Source: Desulfurococcales archaeon
Lineage (GTDB): Archaea; Thermoproteota; Thermoprotei_A; Sulfolobales; WAQK01
Length of the DNA stretch: 64,000 nt
Direction of reading: 5' to 3'
Assembly: GCA_027083135.1 (NCBI GenBank)
Contig: JALWQH010000052.1
Location: 43,591 to 107,590 of the forward strand
In this document: positions 9,179 through 17,954 of the stretch, piece by piece
Numbering within the stretch: position 1 is the stretch's first letter
How the letters are laid out: every line of letters begins with the position of its first letter
Made by a program: the position numbers and the translations under genes
Notes under the pieces: model-generated
Seen by the model: only the letters and a program-made list of their open reading frames with translations
Told to the model about the DNA's origin: nothing
Databases searched by the model: none

Positions 9179-9741
9179 GAGCCTGGCCTGGCCCAGGGCT
9201 TCTTATTAAACATTATTTCAAGTGCTCTGAGAAAAGCATCCTCATCGTAGGCTTCATCAATTCTCCAAGGCTGCGGTTCAACCCTATAGCCTATCCTACT
9301 CCAGAAATACTGCTTCACCTCGTCCTCAGGAGCTGTTATAAGCCACGAGAGTACTGATAATTGTCTTCCAATGCTTTCCACTGAAGCCTCTCCGAATATC
9401 CGTAGAAAACCCAGCATTACTGAAGCATCTACGGGGGGCGGGGCTCTCAACCAGCTTCTAACCCAGAAGGTTTCATGAAGCCTGTGAACCCACATCTCCT
9501 TACCCTTCTTCACAGCAGGCCTTACAAAGGCCTCCCACAGTGCATCCTCAGCTACATGTGCGAGAACCCCTCCAATATAATTCTCAGGTAGTTTGAAAGC
9601 CTCGTAGAATCCTCCCCCCACCAGGTACATCCTTCTATGAAGCACAGTCTTAGCAGGCTCCAAATCACAGGCAAAGGAGATTAAAGCATCTTTCTCACTC
9701 ATAAATTTCTTTGTGAGAAGATAATGTAGGTATGTATGCAT
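9175..9741 (-). CDS. Conserved hypothetical protein
   Basis: Long ORF with coding-like composition; not recognised. Confidence 0.55.
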   Translation of the reverse strand: MHTYLHYLLTKKFMSEKDALISFACDLEPAKTVLHRRMYLVGGGFYEAFKLPENYIGGVLAHVAEDALWEAFVRPAVKKGKEMWVHRLHETFWVRSWLRAPPPVDASVMLGFLRIFGEASVESIGRQLSVLSWLITAPEDEVKQYFWSRIGYRVEPQPWRIDEAYDEDAFLRALEIMFNKKPWARPGS

Positions 9742-9760
9742 GAACCCTCAGCCTGTGCTT

Positions 9761-11197
9761 TCATATTGTGTTATTTTTCTTGGTGTAGTAGTATGCTGCT
9801 GCTGGTATTATGATGATTATTATGATGGTTGCAGCCCAGAGGCCAGCAGTAGAAGCACCCCTCTCAACAGTCTTGGTCAATGTGCTTATGGAAAGCGTAC
9901 TGGATACAATGGTTCTTGTCACCGTGGTTGTCTTGCTAGTTGTTGTGCCTGTACTGCTAGTGGTGGTTTTGCTGTGAGTACTAGTGGTCGGCGTGCTCGT
10001 CGTGGTTTTCATGGTAGTTGTGGTGGTCTTGCTGGTTGTGGTGGTTCTACTTGTCGCAGTACTCGTAGTCGTAGTAGTCGTGGATGCAGTGCTACTAGTA
10101 GTCGTAGTAGAAGTAGTGGAAGAAGCAGCAGTACTCGTAGTCGTTGTAGTGGTGGTGCTTGGCGTTATTTTGCCTATGAGGGTATCGTATATGGCCTTCC
10201 ATATTAGGGGATCTCCTCCGTCAAGCCTCCATACAGCCACTCCGGGGAGCTTGTATTTTCTAGCTATGATGGCCTTGTAGACCACTGTTTCATGGTCGTT
10301 GTAATATATGGCTGTAGTACCTAGATCCAGGTATTTTTCCTTGTATGTCTGGTCGAATACGGGTTTCAATCCTCTCTCTTTGATTAGGTTGGAAATGTAG
10401 TCGTACATATGCCAGTCAACAAGTTTACCGTCTTTCGTCCACTCCCATCCATAGGATGGTATGCCCATCAGGAGCTTGTTTCTGGGAATATAGTTGAGGG
10501 CATATTTTACGCAGGCTTCAACCCAGCTTGGAGGTGCTACGGGTCTGGGGACTCCTTTAAGCTCATAGTAGTCGTAGGTCATTATCATAATGTAGTCTAC
10601 CCCTGATTGTCCAAGAGCCTTGTAATCGTATGCTCCTAGGAAGCTGTTAGTCGAATATGCCATGCGTTTTGCAGCCACATCTACTGTGAGCTTGAGGCCT
10701 GCCTTATGGAATACGTAGGCTAGTCTGCTTAGAAACTGGGCGAAAGTCTGAGCGTCTTCAAGCATAGGGGCTTCGAAATCTATGTTAAAGCCATTATACC
10801 CGTAGGTCTGTGCTATTTTTATCAGGGTGCTTGAGAAGTTATGGAAGGCTGCTGGATTAGTGAAAAGCTGATGCATTCTTTCAGGCACGTTGCTTACAAC
10901 CATTGGGTGAATCTTTATCCCATACTGGGAGGCCAGGTTGATCAGGTTTAGATCATTAGCACCGCGATCAGTGAATACCCCTATGCTTCCATTATCCTTG
11001 AGGACGAACCAATCGGGCGATATCCAGCTTATGTACTCATGGTTCTCCTTGATCACATCATATACCTGGGGAGTAACCTTGTAGATCCATGCTACTACTA
11101 GGGGCTTAGTCGAGCTGCTGGCTCCATAGGTTAGGTGTATTCCCGGTGCTAGGGAGATCATTATAAGGACAGCCAGCATACACGCATACTTGAACAC
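9761..11197 (-). CDS. Secreted/surface-anchored GH18-type glycosidase (YaaH/chitinase-like) with Thr/Ser-rich stalk and C-terminal TM
   Basis: Signal-like N-terminus, YGYNGFNIDFEAP (GH18 DxxDxE-like motif), IMIMTYDYYE, GIPSYGWEW, Thr-rich stalk, C-terminal TM helix. Confidence 0.8.
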   Translation of the reverse strand: MFKYACMLAVLIMISLAPGIHLTYGASSSTKPLVVAWIYKVTPQVYDVIKENHEYISWISPDWFVLKDNGSIGVFTDRGANDLNLINLASQYGIKIHPMVVSNVPERMHQLFTNPAAFHNFSSTLIKIAQTYGYNGFNIDFEAPMLEDAQTFAQFLSRLAYVFHKAGLKLTVDVAAKRMAYSTNSFLGAYDYKALGQSGVDYIMIMTYDYYELKGVPRPVAPPSWVEACVKYALNYIPRNKLLMGIPSYGWEWTKDGKLVDWHMYDYISNLIKERGLKPVFDQTYKEKYLDLGTTAIYYNDHETVVYKAIIARKYKLPGVAVWRLDGGDPLIWKAIYDTLIGKITPSTTTTTTTSTAASSTTSTTTTSSTASTTTTTTSTATSRTTTTSKTTTTTMKTTTSTPTTSTHSKTTTSSTGTTTSKTTTVTRTIVSSTLSISTLTKTVERGASTAGLWAATIIIIIIIPAAAYYYTKKNNTI

Positions 11198-11338
11198 AGC
11201 TCTACACCCTGATAGGATAGGGAGGGGTGAGTAAAGTATCTTGAATAATTACTTTACATGTATGGAACTTGTTGTTCTTGACACTACTTTATTTAGAGTC
11301 AGGGAATACGCTCTAAAAGAACAGGGTAATAGTGGGAG

Positions 11339-13255
11339 GTGTGTGGGTTCTTGATTAAGGATAGGATAAAAATAATCGGTATGAGTGTAATACTAGCAGT
11401 AATGCTGTTGTCCTTGATCTCCCCCTCCATAGCTCATGCACAGCAGAAAGAGACAGTATTGAAGGTTGGTATTCCTGGAGAGATCGATAACTTCAACCCG
11501 CTCATAGGGCTCTTCGGCGCAGCAGGCTATATTAGAGGCCTGCTGTTCGATACACTGCTCATAATGCCATCTAATAGGAGCTACTGCCCCTGGCTTGCTC
11601 AGAGTTGGACGGTTAACGAGAAGAACTTGACAATAACCTTTAAGCTCCGCCCCAACCTGAAATGGCATGACGGCCAGCCGCTGACAGCTAAGGATGTTGA
11701 GTTCACATTCAACCTAATCATAAACTCCAAGTACACGCCTAAGCTGGATAGATGGAACCTCCACAACTACATAGCCTATGTTAAGGCTATTGACAACCGT
11801 ACTGTGGTCTTCAAGCTGAAGGAGCCGTTTGCTCCTATCCTATGGTACATAGGCCTGTTAATACCTGTGCTACCCGAACATATTTGGAGCAAAGTTGATC
11901 CAACAACGTTTAAGAACACGGAGCATCCTATTGGAAGCGGTCCATTCAAGTTTGTGAAGTATACTCCAGGCGTATCAGTAGAGCTTGAGGCGTTCGATGA
12001 CTATTTTGCAGGCCGCCCCAAGATAGACAAGTTGATCATAGGACTATATAAGAGCACTGACAGCGTCCTGCTAGACCTTCAGGCAGGAGCCATAGACGCT
12101 ATTGCAGGCATGACTGTGGCCCCGGAGCTTGTGCCAACACTACTCAAGGATCCCCATATAAGAGTAGTGATAAGGCCTGACCTAGGATACATAAGGTTCA
12201 TGGGCTTCAACCTAGACAAATATCCCTTCAATGTGAGGGAGTTCAGGGAAGCCGTGGCATACGCCATAGATAAAGACTATATTGTTAAGACAGTTATGCT
12301 AGGATATGCTGACCCTGCAGCAGATGGCTGGGTTCAGCCGATCCAGGGCATATGGTATAATAAGGCCATAGGCTATAGGAAGCAGAATCTCACTAAGGCT
12401 ATGCAGATACTTGACTCCATAGGCTTCATAGATAGGGATGGAGACGGTATAAGGGAGACGCCTAATGGCACTAAGCTAGAGTTCACGCTGTTGACGCTGG
12501 CAGGCAGAACAGAGTTCGAGAGGACTGCTGAGATAATTGCAAACTGGCTTAACCAGATAGGAATAAAGGTGAAGGTTGAGGCCTATAGCCTTGGCACAGT
12601 AGACCATAAGGAGGGTGTAGGAGACTTCGACATGGGACTCATGGGTGTGGGAGGCCTTACAGCTGAGATAGATTACTATCTATACCCAAGGTTCCACAGC
12701 AGCGGCGCACCACCCATAGGCAAGTATGCGCCTAGAAACTGGTTTAGATATAGGAACCCTGAGGTAGACAAGCTGCTAGAGGAGCAGAGAACAGAGCTTA
12801 ACCTCACTAAGAGGATACAGATAGTCTACAAGATACAGGAGATCATAGCCCACGACATACCAGTAGTGACACTATATGTGAAGAGATATGTAACCGCCTA
12901 TAGGACTGACCGCTTCGTCAACTGGAATGAGAAGGAAGGACCTGCAAGCAAGCTATCACTACTGCAGGTTAAGCCTAGGGGGCCAGCAACAGTAACAACA
13001 ACTAAGACAGCCACCTCTGTGACAACCTCAGTTGTCACAACAAGCAAGGTCTACACAACTGTTGTAAAGACAACGATAAGCGGCACACCTACAACCGTTG
13101 TTAAGACCATGACCTCTGCCACAACCTATACGACCACAGTGCCAGTAACCTACACTAAGAAGACGGGGATAAGCACCGCTGCGGCCATAGGAATCGCAAT
13201 AATAATAGCAATAATTGCCGCAGCAATAGCATACTGGGCTGCTAAACGGGGATAA
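11339..13255 (+). CDS. ABC transporter family 5 (oligopeptide/dipeptide) substrate-binding protein, Thr-rich linker and C-terminal TM anchor
   Basis: WTVNEKNLTITFKLRPNLKWHDGQPLTAKDVEFTFNLI, HPIGSGPFKFVKY, FREAVAYAIDKDYI. Confidence 0.93.
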   Translation: MCGFLIKDRIKIIGMSVILAVMLLSLISPSIAHAQQKETVLKVGIPGEIDNFNPLIGLFGAAGYIRGLLFDTLLIMPSNRSYCPWLAQSWTVNEKNLTITFKLRPNLKWHDGQPLTAKDVEFTFNLIINSKYTPKLDRWNLHNYIAYVKAIDNRTVVFKLKEPFAPILWYIGLLIPVLPEHIWSKVDPTTFKNTEHPIGSGPFKFVKYTPGVSVELEAFDDYFAGRPKIDKLIIGLYKSTDSVLLDLQAGAIDAIAGMTVAPELVPTLLKDPHIRVVIRPDLGYIRFMGFNLDKYPFNVREFREAVAYAIDKDYIVKTVMLGYADPAADGWVQPIQGIWYNKAIGYRKQNLTKAMQILDSIGFIDRDGDGIRETPNGTKLEFTLLTLAGRTEFERTAEIIANWLNQIGIKVKVEAYSLGTVDHKEGVGDFDMGLMGVGGLTAEIDYYLYPRFHSSGAPPIGKYAPRNWFRYRNPEVDKLLEEQRTELNLTKRIQIVYKIQEIIAHDIPVVTLYVKRYVTAYRTDRFVNWNEKEGPASKLSLLQVKPRGPATVTTTKTATSVTTSVVTTSKVYTTVVKTTISGTPTTVVKTMTSATTYTTTVPVTYTKKTGISTAAAIGIAIIIAIIAAAIAYWAAKRG

Positions 13256-13266
13256 GATAGCCTGGT

Positions 13267-14256
13267 GTGAGGGAGACTCCCAAAATGCCATCCTCTTTTT
13301 TGGTACGGAGGTCAATTAGACTCATCATAACATTCTTCATTATAGTTATCCTAGACTTCCTTCTCCCCAGGCTTATGCCTGGAAACCCTGTGGCAATACT
13401 CGTCAAGCAGAGCGGGCTGCCGGACTCAGCTATCCAGCAGCTCACAAAGCAGTTTGAACTGGATAAACCTTTGTATGATCAGTTCATAGCATACATAGTT
13501 AACCTCTTCAAAGGTAACTGGGGGTATAGTTACAGGTATTATCCTACACCGGTGAAGGACCTGATATTTCAGAGGCTTCCATGGACGCTCCTGCTGCTCG
13601 GCACGTCCTCGATAACCGTCTTTCTCTTCGGCGTTTTTCAAGGCTTTCTGGCAGGATGGAGACATGGAACCAAGACTGATTCAACCATAACGCTCGTAGC
13701 GGTCCTAGTATACGCTATACCCTACTACTGGCTTGCACTAGTGCTTCAATACTTCTTCGGATACAAGCTTAAATGGCTGCCTACATCTCAGGCCTTAACG
13801 TTTGGAGCAGTATATCATAATTTCCTAGACTATGCCTTAGATGTGGCTCGGCACCTTGTGCTGCCTGTAACAGCTATAACGCTCACAGCATATGCTGCAT
13901 ACACGCTTGTTACGAGAAACACCATGATAGATGTGCTTGGAGAGGACTTCATAGTCACAGCTAAGGCTAAGGGTCTTCCTGAGAGGAAAGTTATGTGGCA
14001 TGCTGCTAGGAATGCTATGCTACCCCCTGTCACTATGCTGGCAATAAGGCTTGGACACATGGTTGGGGGAGCAGTATTCACGGAGACAGTGTTCTCGTAT
14101 CCCGGAGTAGGGCTACTCATCTATGAATCAATAATCTACAAAGACTACCCGGTGCTTAACGCTGCATTCTTCATTCTAGCTATAACCGTGATCATTGCCA
14201 ACTTCATAGCAGACCTGCTATATGCATGGCTTGACCCCAGGGTGAGATATAGATGA
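13267..14256 (+). CDS. ABC transporter permease (DppB/OppB-like)
   Basis: IVILDFLLPRLMPGNP, EDFIVTAKAKGLPERKVMWHAARNAMLPPVT. Confidence 0.93.
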   Translation: MRETPKMPSSFLVRRSIRLIITFFIIVILDFLLPRLMPGNPVAILVKQSGLPDSAIQQLTKQFELDKPLYDQFIAYIVNLFKGNWGYSYRYYPTPVKDLIFQRLPWTLLLLGTSSITVFLFGVFQGFLAGWRHGTKTDSTITLVAVLVYAIPYYWLALVLQYFFGYKLKWLPTSQALTFGAVYHNFLDYALDVARHLVLPVTAITLTAYAAYTLVTRNTMIDVLGEDFIVTAKAKGLPERKVMWHAARNAMLPPVTMLAIRLGHMVGGAVFTETVFSYPGVGLLIYESIIYKDYPVLNAAFFILAITVIIANFIADLLYAWLDPRVRYR

Positions 14257-15149
14257 CCAGGATCACGCTGAGCGAGGAGAGAAAGGAGAGCATTACCAAG
14301 CTTCTACATGGACTATACTATATCTTCATAAAGGATAAAAAGGGCTTACTAGGCTTCACCATAATTATGGGCTTCGCCATAATAGCTATCTTTGCTCCCC
14401 AGCTAGCCCCCTATAATCCGCGTGCAATGATTGGAAGGCCGTTTGAGCCTCCCAGCCACAAGCATCTCCTAGGAACCAATGATGTTGGGCAGGATATTCT
14501 CAGCGAAGTCATATATGGGACAAGGGTGAGCTTCTATGTGGGGCTGACAGCCCCTACGATATCCACTATAATAGGCCTTCTCCTAGGTCTGGCTGCAGGG
14601 TACATGGGTGGCAAGATCGATGAGCTTATCTCAGGCTCCATAGACGTGATGTTAGCCATACCTGGCTTACCATTAATCATAATACTTGCAGCGTATCTGG
14701 GGCAGAGCCTCAACAACATTATACTAGTATTAGCGATAACAGGCTGGGTAGGTGTGGCTAGAGTCGTACGATCTCAGGTTCTAAGCATAAAGGAAAGACT
14801 ATATGTTGAGGCTGCAAGAGCGGTAGGTGCAAGTGACTCTAGGATCATGCTTAACCACATTCTTCCCAACGTAATGCCCCTTATGGCTGCCTATGTGATC
14901 CTAGGGGCAACCAGCGCTATACTGACTGAGGCTGGGCTAAGCTTTCTAGGACTAGGCGATCCCACGGCTATTAGCTGGGGCCAGATACTTCACCATGCGC
15001 AAGTGAAGCATGCTCTTCAGCTTGGATTATGGTTGTGGGCCATAGTGCCAGGCTTAATGATAGCTCTAATGGGAATGGGCTTCACGCTGCTAGGCATGTC
15101 GATGGAGGAGTACCTTAACCCCAGGCTTAGAAGCTACCAGGCAGCCTAG
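14253..15149 (+). CDS. ABC transporter permease (DppC/OppC-like)
   Basis: HLLGTNDVGQDILSEVIYGTRVSFYVGL, YVEAARAVGASDSRIMLNHILPNVMP. Confidence 0.93.
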   Translation: MTRITLSEERKESITKLLHGLYYIFIKDKKGLLGFTIIMGFAIIAIFAPQLAPYNPRAMIGRPFEPPSHKHLLGTNDVGQDILSEVIYGTRVSFYVGLTAPTISTIIGLLLGLAAGYMGGKIDELISGSIDVMLAIPGLPLIIILAAYLGQSLNNIILVLAITGWVGVARVVRSQVLSIKERLYVEAARAVGASDSRIMLNHILPNVMPLMAAYVILGATSAILTEAGLSFLGLGDPTAISWGQILHHAQVKHALQLGLWLWAIVPGLMIALMGMGFTLLGMSMEEYLNPRLRSYQAA

Positions 15150-15151
15150 CC

Positions 15152-16690
15152 CTAATCATTAAAACAAGTATGTCCTGAAGGAAGTTTTTCGCTTAAAGTT
15201 ATGGGTAGCCTGCCTTTAGGCCTGCATCTCCCTTTAATCAGGTTGAAGAGCGCTTTCAGGGAACAATACCTGTAGCTGTAAGCTGCTACTACAACCTTAT
15301 ATCCGCTTAGATCTACTTGTCTAAGCCACACAGGATTTCCAAGCGATACCAGCATCCATCCTCTGGGCGGAAGCCTTGATAAATCCCCGGCCGAATAGAA
15401 TAACACTATCATTCTCTCAGGCTCTAGTTTCCCTGCACCTAGCCTGACGCACTCAGCCTTTATTCCCGTCTCACGAGCGATGCCGCACGCCGATATAACT
15501 CCTCCGGCTCCTGCTACGGGTGAAGGGGCGTTAAGCCTAGGAGGATAGGTTATCAGAGGCTTTGAGGGAGGATTACCGAGTTTGCTGCATCCTCTAATTA
15601 CCGTGAGAGCCCTGCAGGCCTGCTCAACGCATTTTTCAACATGTTTCTTGGAGCCTACTATTTCTTCAGGCCTGCTTGAAGGCTTTATTCTTAGCCGCTT
15701 GGCCAGCATCTCCCTCCTAGTAATGCTGGCCTTCAGCCTATCCTCATCTACGTCTCCTCTCAGAACCAGTTTAAGCATTCTGTCATAGGCTCTCTTCTGA
15801 ACCCTGAGCGTATGGGAGAACATTATTATGTCTAGGCCTGCCTTTAATGCCAGGTCTACTATCTGCTCTGGAGTATACCTGGATGCCACGGCCTTCATCT
15901 CCATGCAGTCTGATACTATTAGGCCGTTAAACCCCATGTCTCTAACCATGTTTACAGCCCTGGCCGAGAGACTTGCAGGAACCTTTGAGTCAATCGCATC
16001 CACGAGTATGTGTCCAAGCATGACTGCATCAACTCCTCTCCGCACAGCGTATCTGAAGGGGGCTACATGCTCCTCCAGCTCTAATGCACTTAGCCTCACC
16101 CTAGGTAGATCATAGTGTGAATCAATGATCGTTGATCCATGGCCGGGGAAATGCTTGGCAGTAGCACCTACGCCTGAGGAGTGCAGCCCTTCTATGAAGG
16201 CTGCCCCCAGCTTTGATACGAGTTCAGGGTTCTCTCCAAAGCTTCTTTCGCTCACAACGCTGCTTTCAGGCTCCTTAAGCACATCGAGGACTGGTGCCAG
16301 ATCTAAGTTTATACCCATTGCTGCAAGCTCTCTTCCAATGATCCCTCCAGCCTGCCTCGCCTCGCTCTCCAAGCCTATAGCCCCTAAAGCCATGTTTCCA
16401 GGCATAGGTGTAGTGTACCTAGGCATTCTGAGAACCATTCCACCCTCCTGGTCAACCATTATGAGGGCTCCGCTAAGCCCCCGGCTCCTCACGTGCTCAT
16501 CAATGCTTCTAGTGAGAATTGAGACCTGCCGAGGATCTCGGAGATTCCTATTGAATAAGACTATGTTAGGTATATTCCACTCGGCAATGACCCGGCGTGC
16601 ATGATCGTCTTTCAGGCTTACTCCATCGAAGCCGAAGGCAAGCATACTACCCGCAATATCCTCGGGTTCAAAAATACCCGTGGACCTCAC
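15152..16690 (-). CDS. GH3 beta-N-acetylhexosaminidase (NagZ-like)
   Basis: MVDQEGG, NLDLAPVLDV, RSFGENP, KHFPGHGSTIIDSHYDLP (NagZ-type Asp-His dyad), GLIVSDCMEMKAV. Confidence 0.88.
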   Translation of the reverse strand: MRSTGIFEPEDIAGSMLAFGFDGVSLKDDHARRVIAEWNIPNIVLFNRNLRDPRQVSILTRSIDEHVRSRGLSGALIMVDQEGGMVLRMPRYTTPMPGNMALGAIGLESEARQAGGIIGRELAAMGINLDLAPVLDVLKEPESSVVSERSFGENPELVSKLGAAFIEGLHSSGVGATAKHFPGHGSTIIDSHYDLPRVRLSALELEEHVAPFRYAVRRGVDAVMLGHILVDAIDSKVPASLSARAVNMVRDMGFNGLIVSDCMEMKAVASRYTPEQIVDLALKAGLDIIMFSHTLRVQKRAYDRMLKLVLRGDVDEDRLKASITRREMLAKRLRIKPSSRPEEIVGSKKHVEKCVEQACRALTVIRGCSKLGNPPSKPLITYPPRLNAPSPVAGAGGVISACGIARETGIKAECVRLGAGKLEPERMIVLFYSAGDLSRLPPRGWMLVSLGNPVWLRQVDLSGYKVVVAAYSYRYCSLKALFNLIKGRCRPKGRLPITLSEKLPSGHTCFND

Positions 16691-16694
16691 CTCT

Positions 16695-16716
16695 CATGCA
16701 CAGTATACTGTGCATG
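16695..16716. promoter_or_regulatory. Perfect 22-bp palindrome (candidate operator) between divergent genes
   Basis: CATGCACAGTATACTGTGCATG equals its own reverse complement. Confidence 0.6.
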
Positions 16717-16772
16717 CTATTTTGCTTTTAATTTTATATGCCATGCTACATTAGGTTTTTACATGGGTTACA

Positions 16773-17744
16773 ATGCTTGTAGAAACACGTAAGGTTATAT
16801 CGGCTGGCAGGCGCTCCAGAGCCGTAACGCTCCCTAAGAAATGGGTTGTTGAGCACGGGGTGAAGCCCGGAGACCCTATGGAAATAGTGCTAGAGGAGGA
16901 CGGCTCTCTTAGAATACGGCCGTTGAAGACCTCTCCAGCCACACCCATGGTAAGCGAGGTATTCGTAGAGAAGCCTGGCAGCAATGTCAACGATATAGTG
17001 TTCACGCTGATAGGATACTATGTTAATGGGTATAATGTGGTGGTGATGCCTCCATCCCCGCAGGTATATGAGGCTCTCTCCAGGCTTGAAGACATGCTTA
17101 TAGGAGTATTATACATTGATCTAGGAGAGCAGGTCAAGGTTAAATTCATAGTCTCGGAGGGTAAGATAGGATCGTACGAGATAGCATCAAGGCTTGCAGG
17201 CCTGCTTTCAAGGCTCTCCAGCAAATATATGGATTCCCTGGAAACAGGTAGCATGATGGACCTCAATGATGTTCTCCGCATTGAAAGCGAGGTTGACAGG
17301 CTATATTATTTAGGACTAAGAGTACTTAACACCGAGCTTACTAGAAGCATAGCTGAATGGCATATCAAGGAGTATGTCAGGCTCTCATCGATGAGAGTAG
17401 CGCTTAAAGTCATGGAGGATATATCTGATGCTTTTGACCGTAGCACTAGGACAATACTTAGACTAGGCTTAGGCATAGTGAGTGAAGAATACCTTAAGAT
17501 ACTGAGAAGCGTCTCTAAAATAGTGGTTGATGCTGCCCAATCCTTCCTGGAGCTAGATAGACTCAAGGCTAGCAGAATACTTAAACTCAGAATAGATGTG
17601 AAGAAAGATCTAGTCGAATTCAAGAAAAAAGCATCTGTTGAAACTCAGATGCTTATATCAGAGCTTGAAATAATGCTGGCTCTAGCAGCAGATCTAGCTG
17701 AAATAGCCATAATGGATTCCATAACAAGCAGAAAGCATGCATAA
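16773..17744 (+). CDS. PhoU-like regulator with N-terminal AbrB/SpoVT-type DNA-binding domain
   Basis: RKVISAGRRSRAVTLPKKWVVEHGVKPGDPMEIVLEEDGSLRI followed by PhoU-like helical repeats. Confidence 0.82.
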   Translation: MLVETRKVISAGRRSRAVTLPKKWVVEHGVKPGDPMEIVLEEDGSLRIRPLKTSPATPMVSEVFVEKPGSNVNDIVFTLIGYYVNGYNVVVMPPSPQVYEALSRLEDMLIGVLYIDLGEQVKVKFIVSEGKIGSYEIASRLAGLLSRLSSKYMDSLETGSMMDLNDVLRIESEVDRLYYLGLRVLNTELTRSIAEWHIKEYVRLSSMRVALKVMEDISDAFDRSTRTILRLGLGIVSEEYLKILRSVSKIVVDAAQSFLELDRLKASRILKLRIDVKKDLVEFKKKASVETQMLISELEIMLALAADLAEIAIMDSITSRKHA

Positions 17745-17954
17745 GGATAAAGGGAGCCTACCTACAAGTACACTAGCATACAGACCTTTAGCCTCCTCTT
17801 ATGCGAGTACTATTCAATTCAACAAAACATGGATCCTCCGATTACAACTAGGTATAAAATGCAGAGATGCCGGTGGGAGTAGCCTGCAGGATGCAGGAAG
17901 CGGAAAATAGTATAATAAACACATGCATATCATGTTTCAGGGAAGGGTGGAATC

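Noticed and set aside
9984-10280. Val-rich 98-aa plus-strand ORF (MVGVLVVVFMVVVVV...)
   Set aside because: Antisense reading of the Thr/Ser-rich stalk codons of the GH18 protein; low complexity, not a gene.
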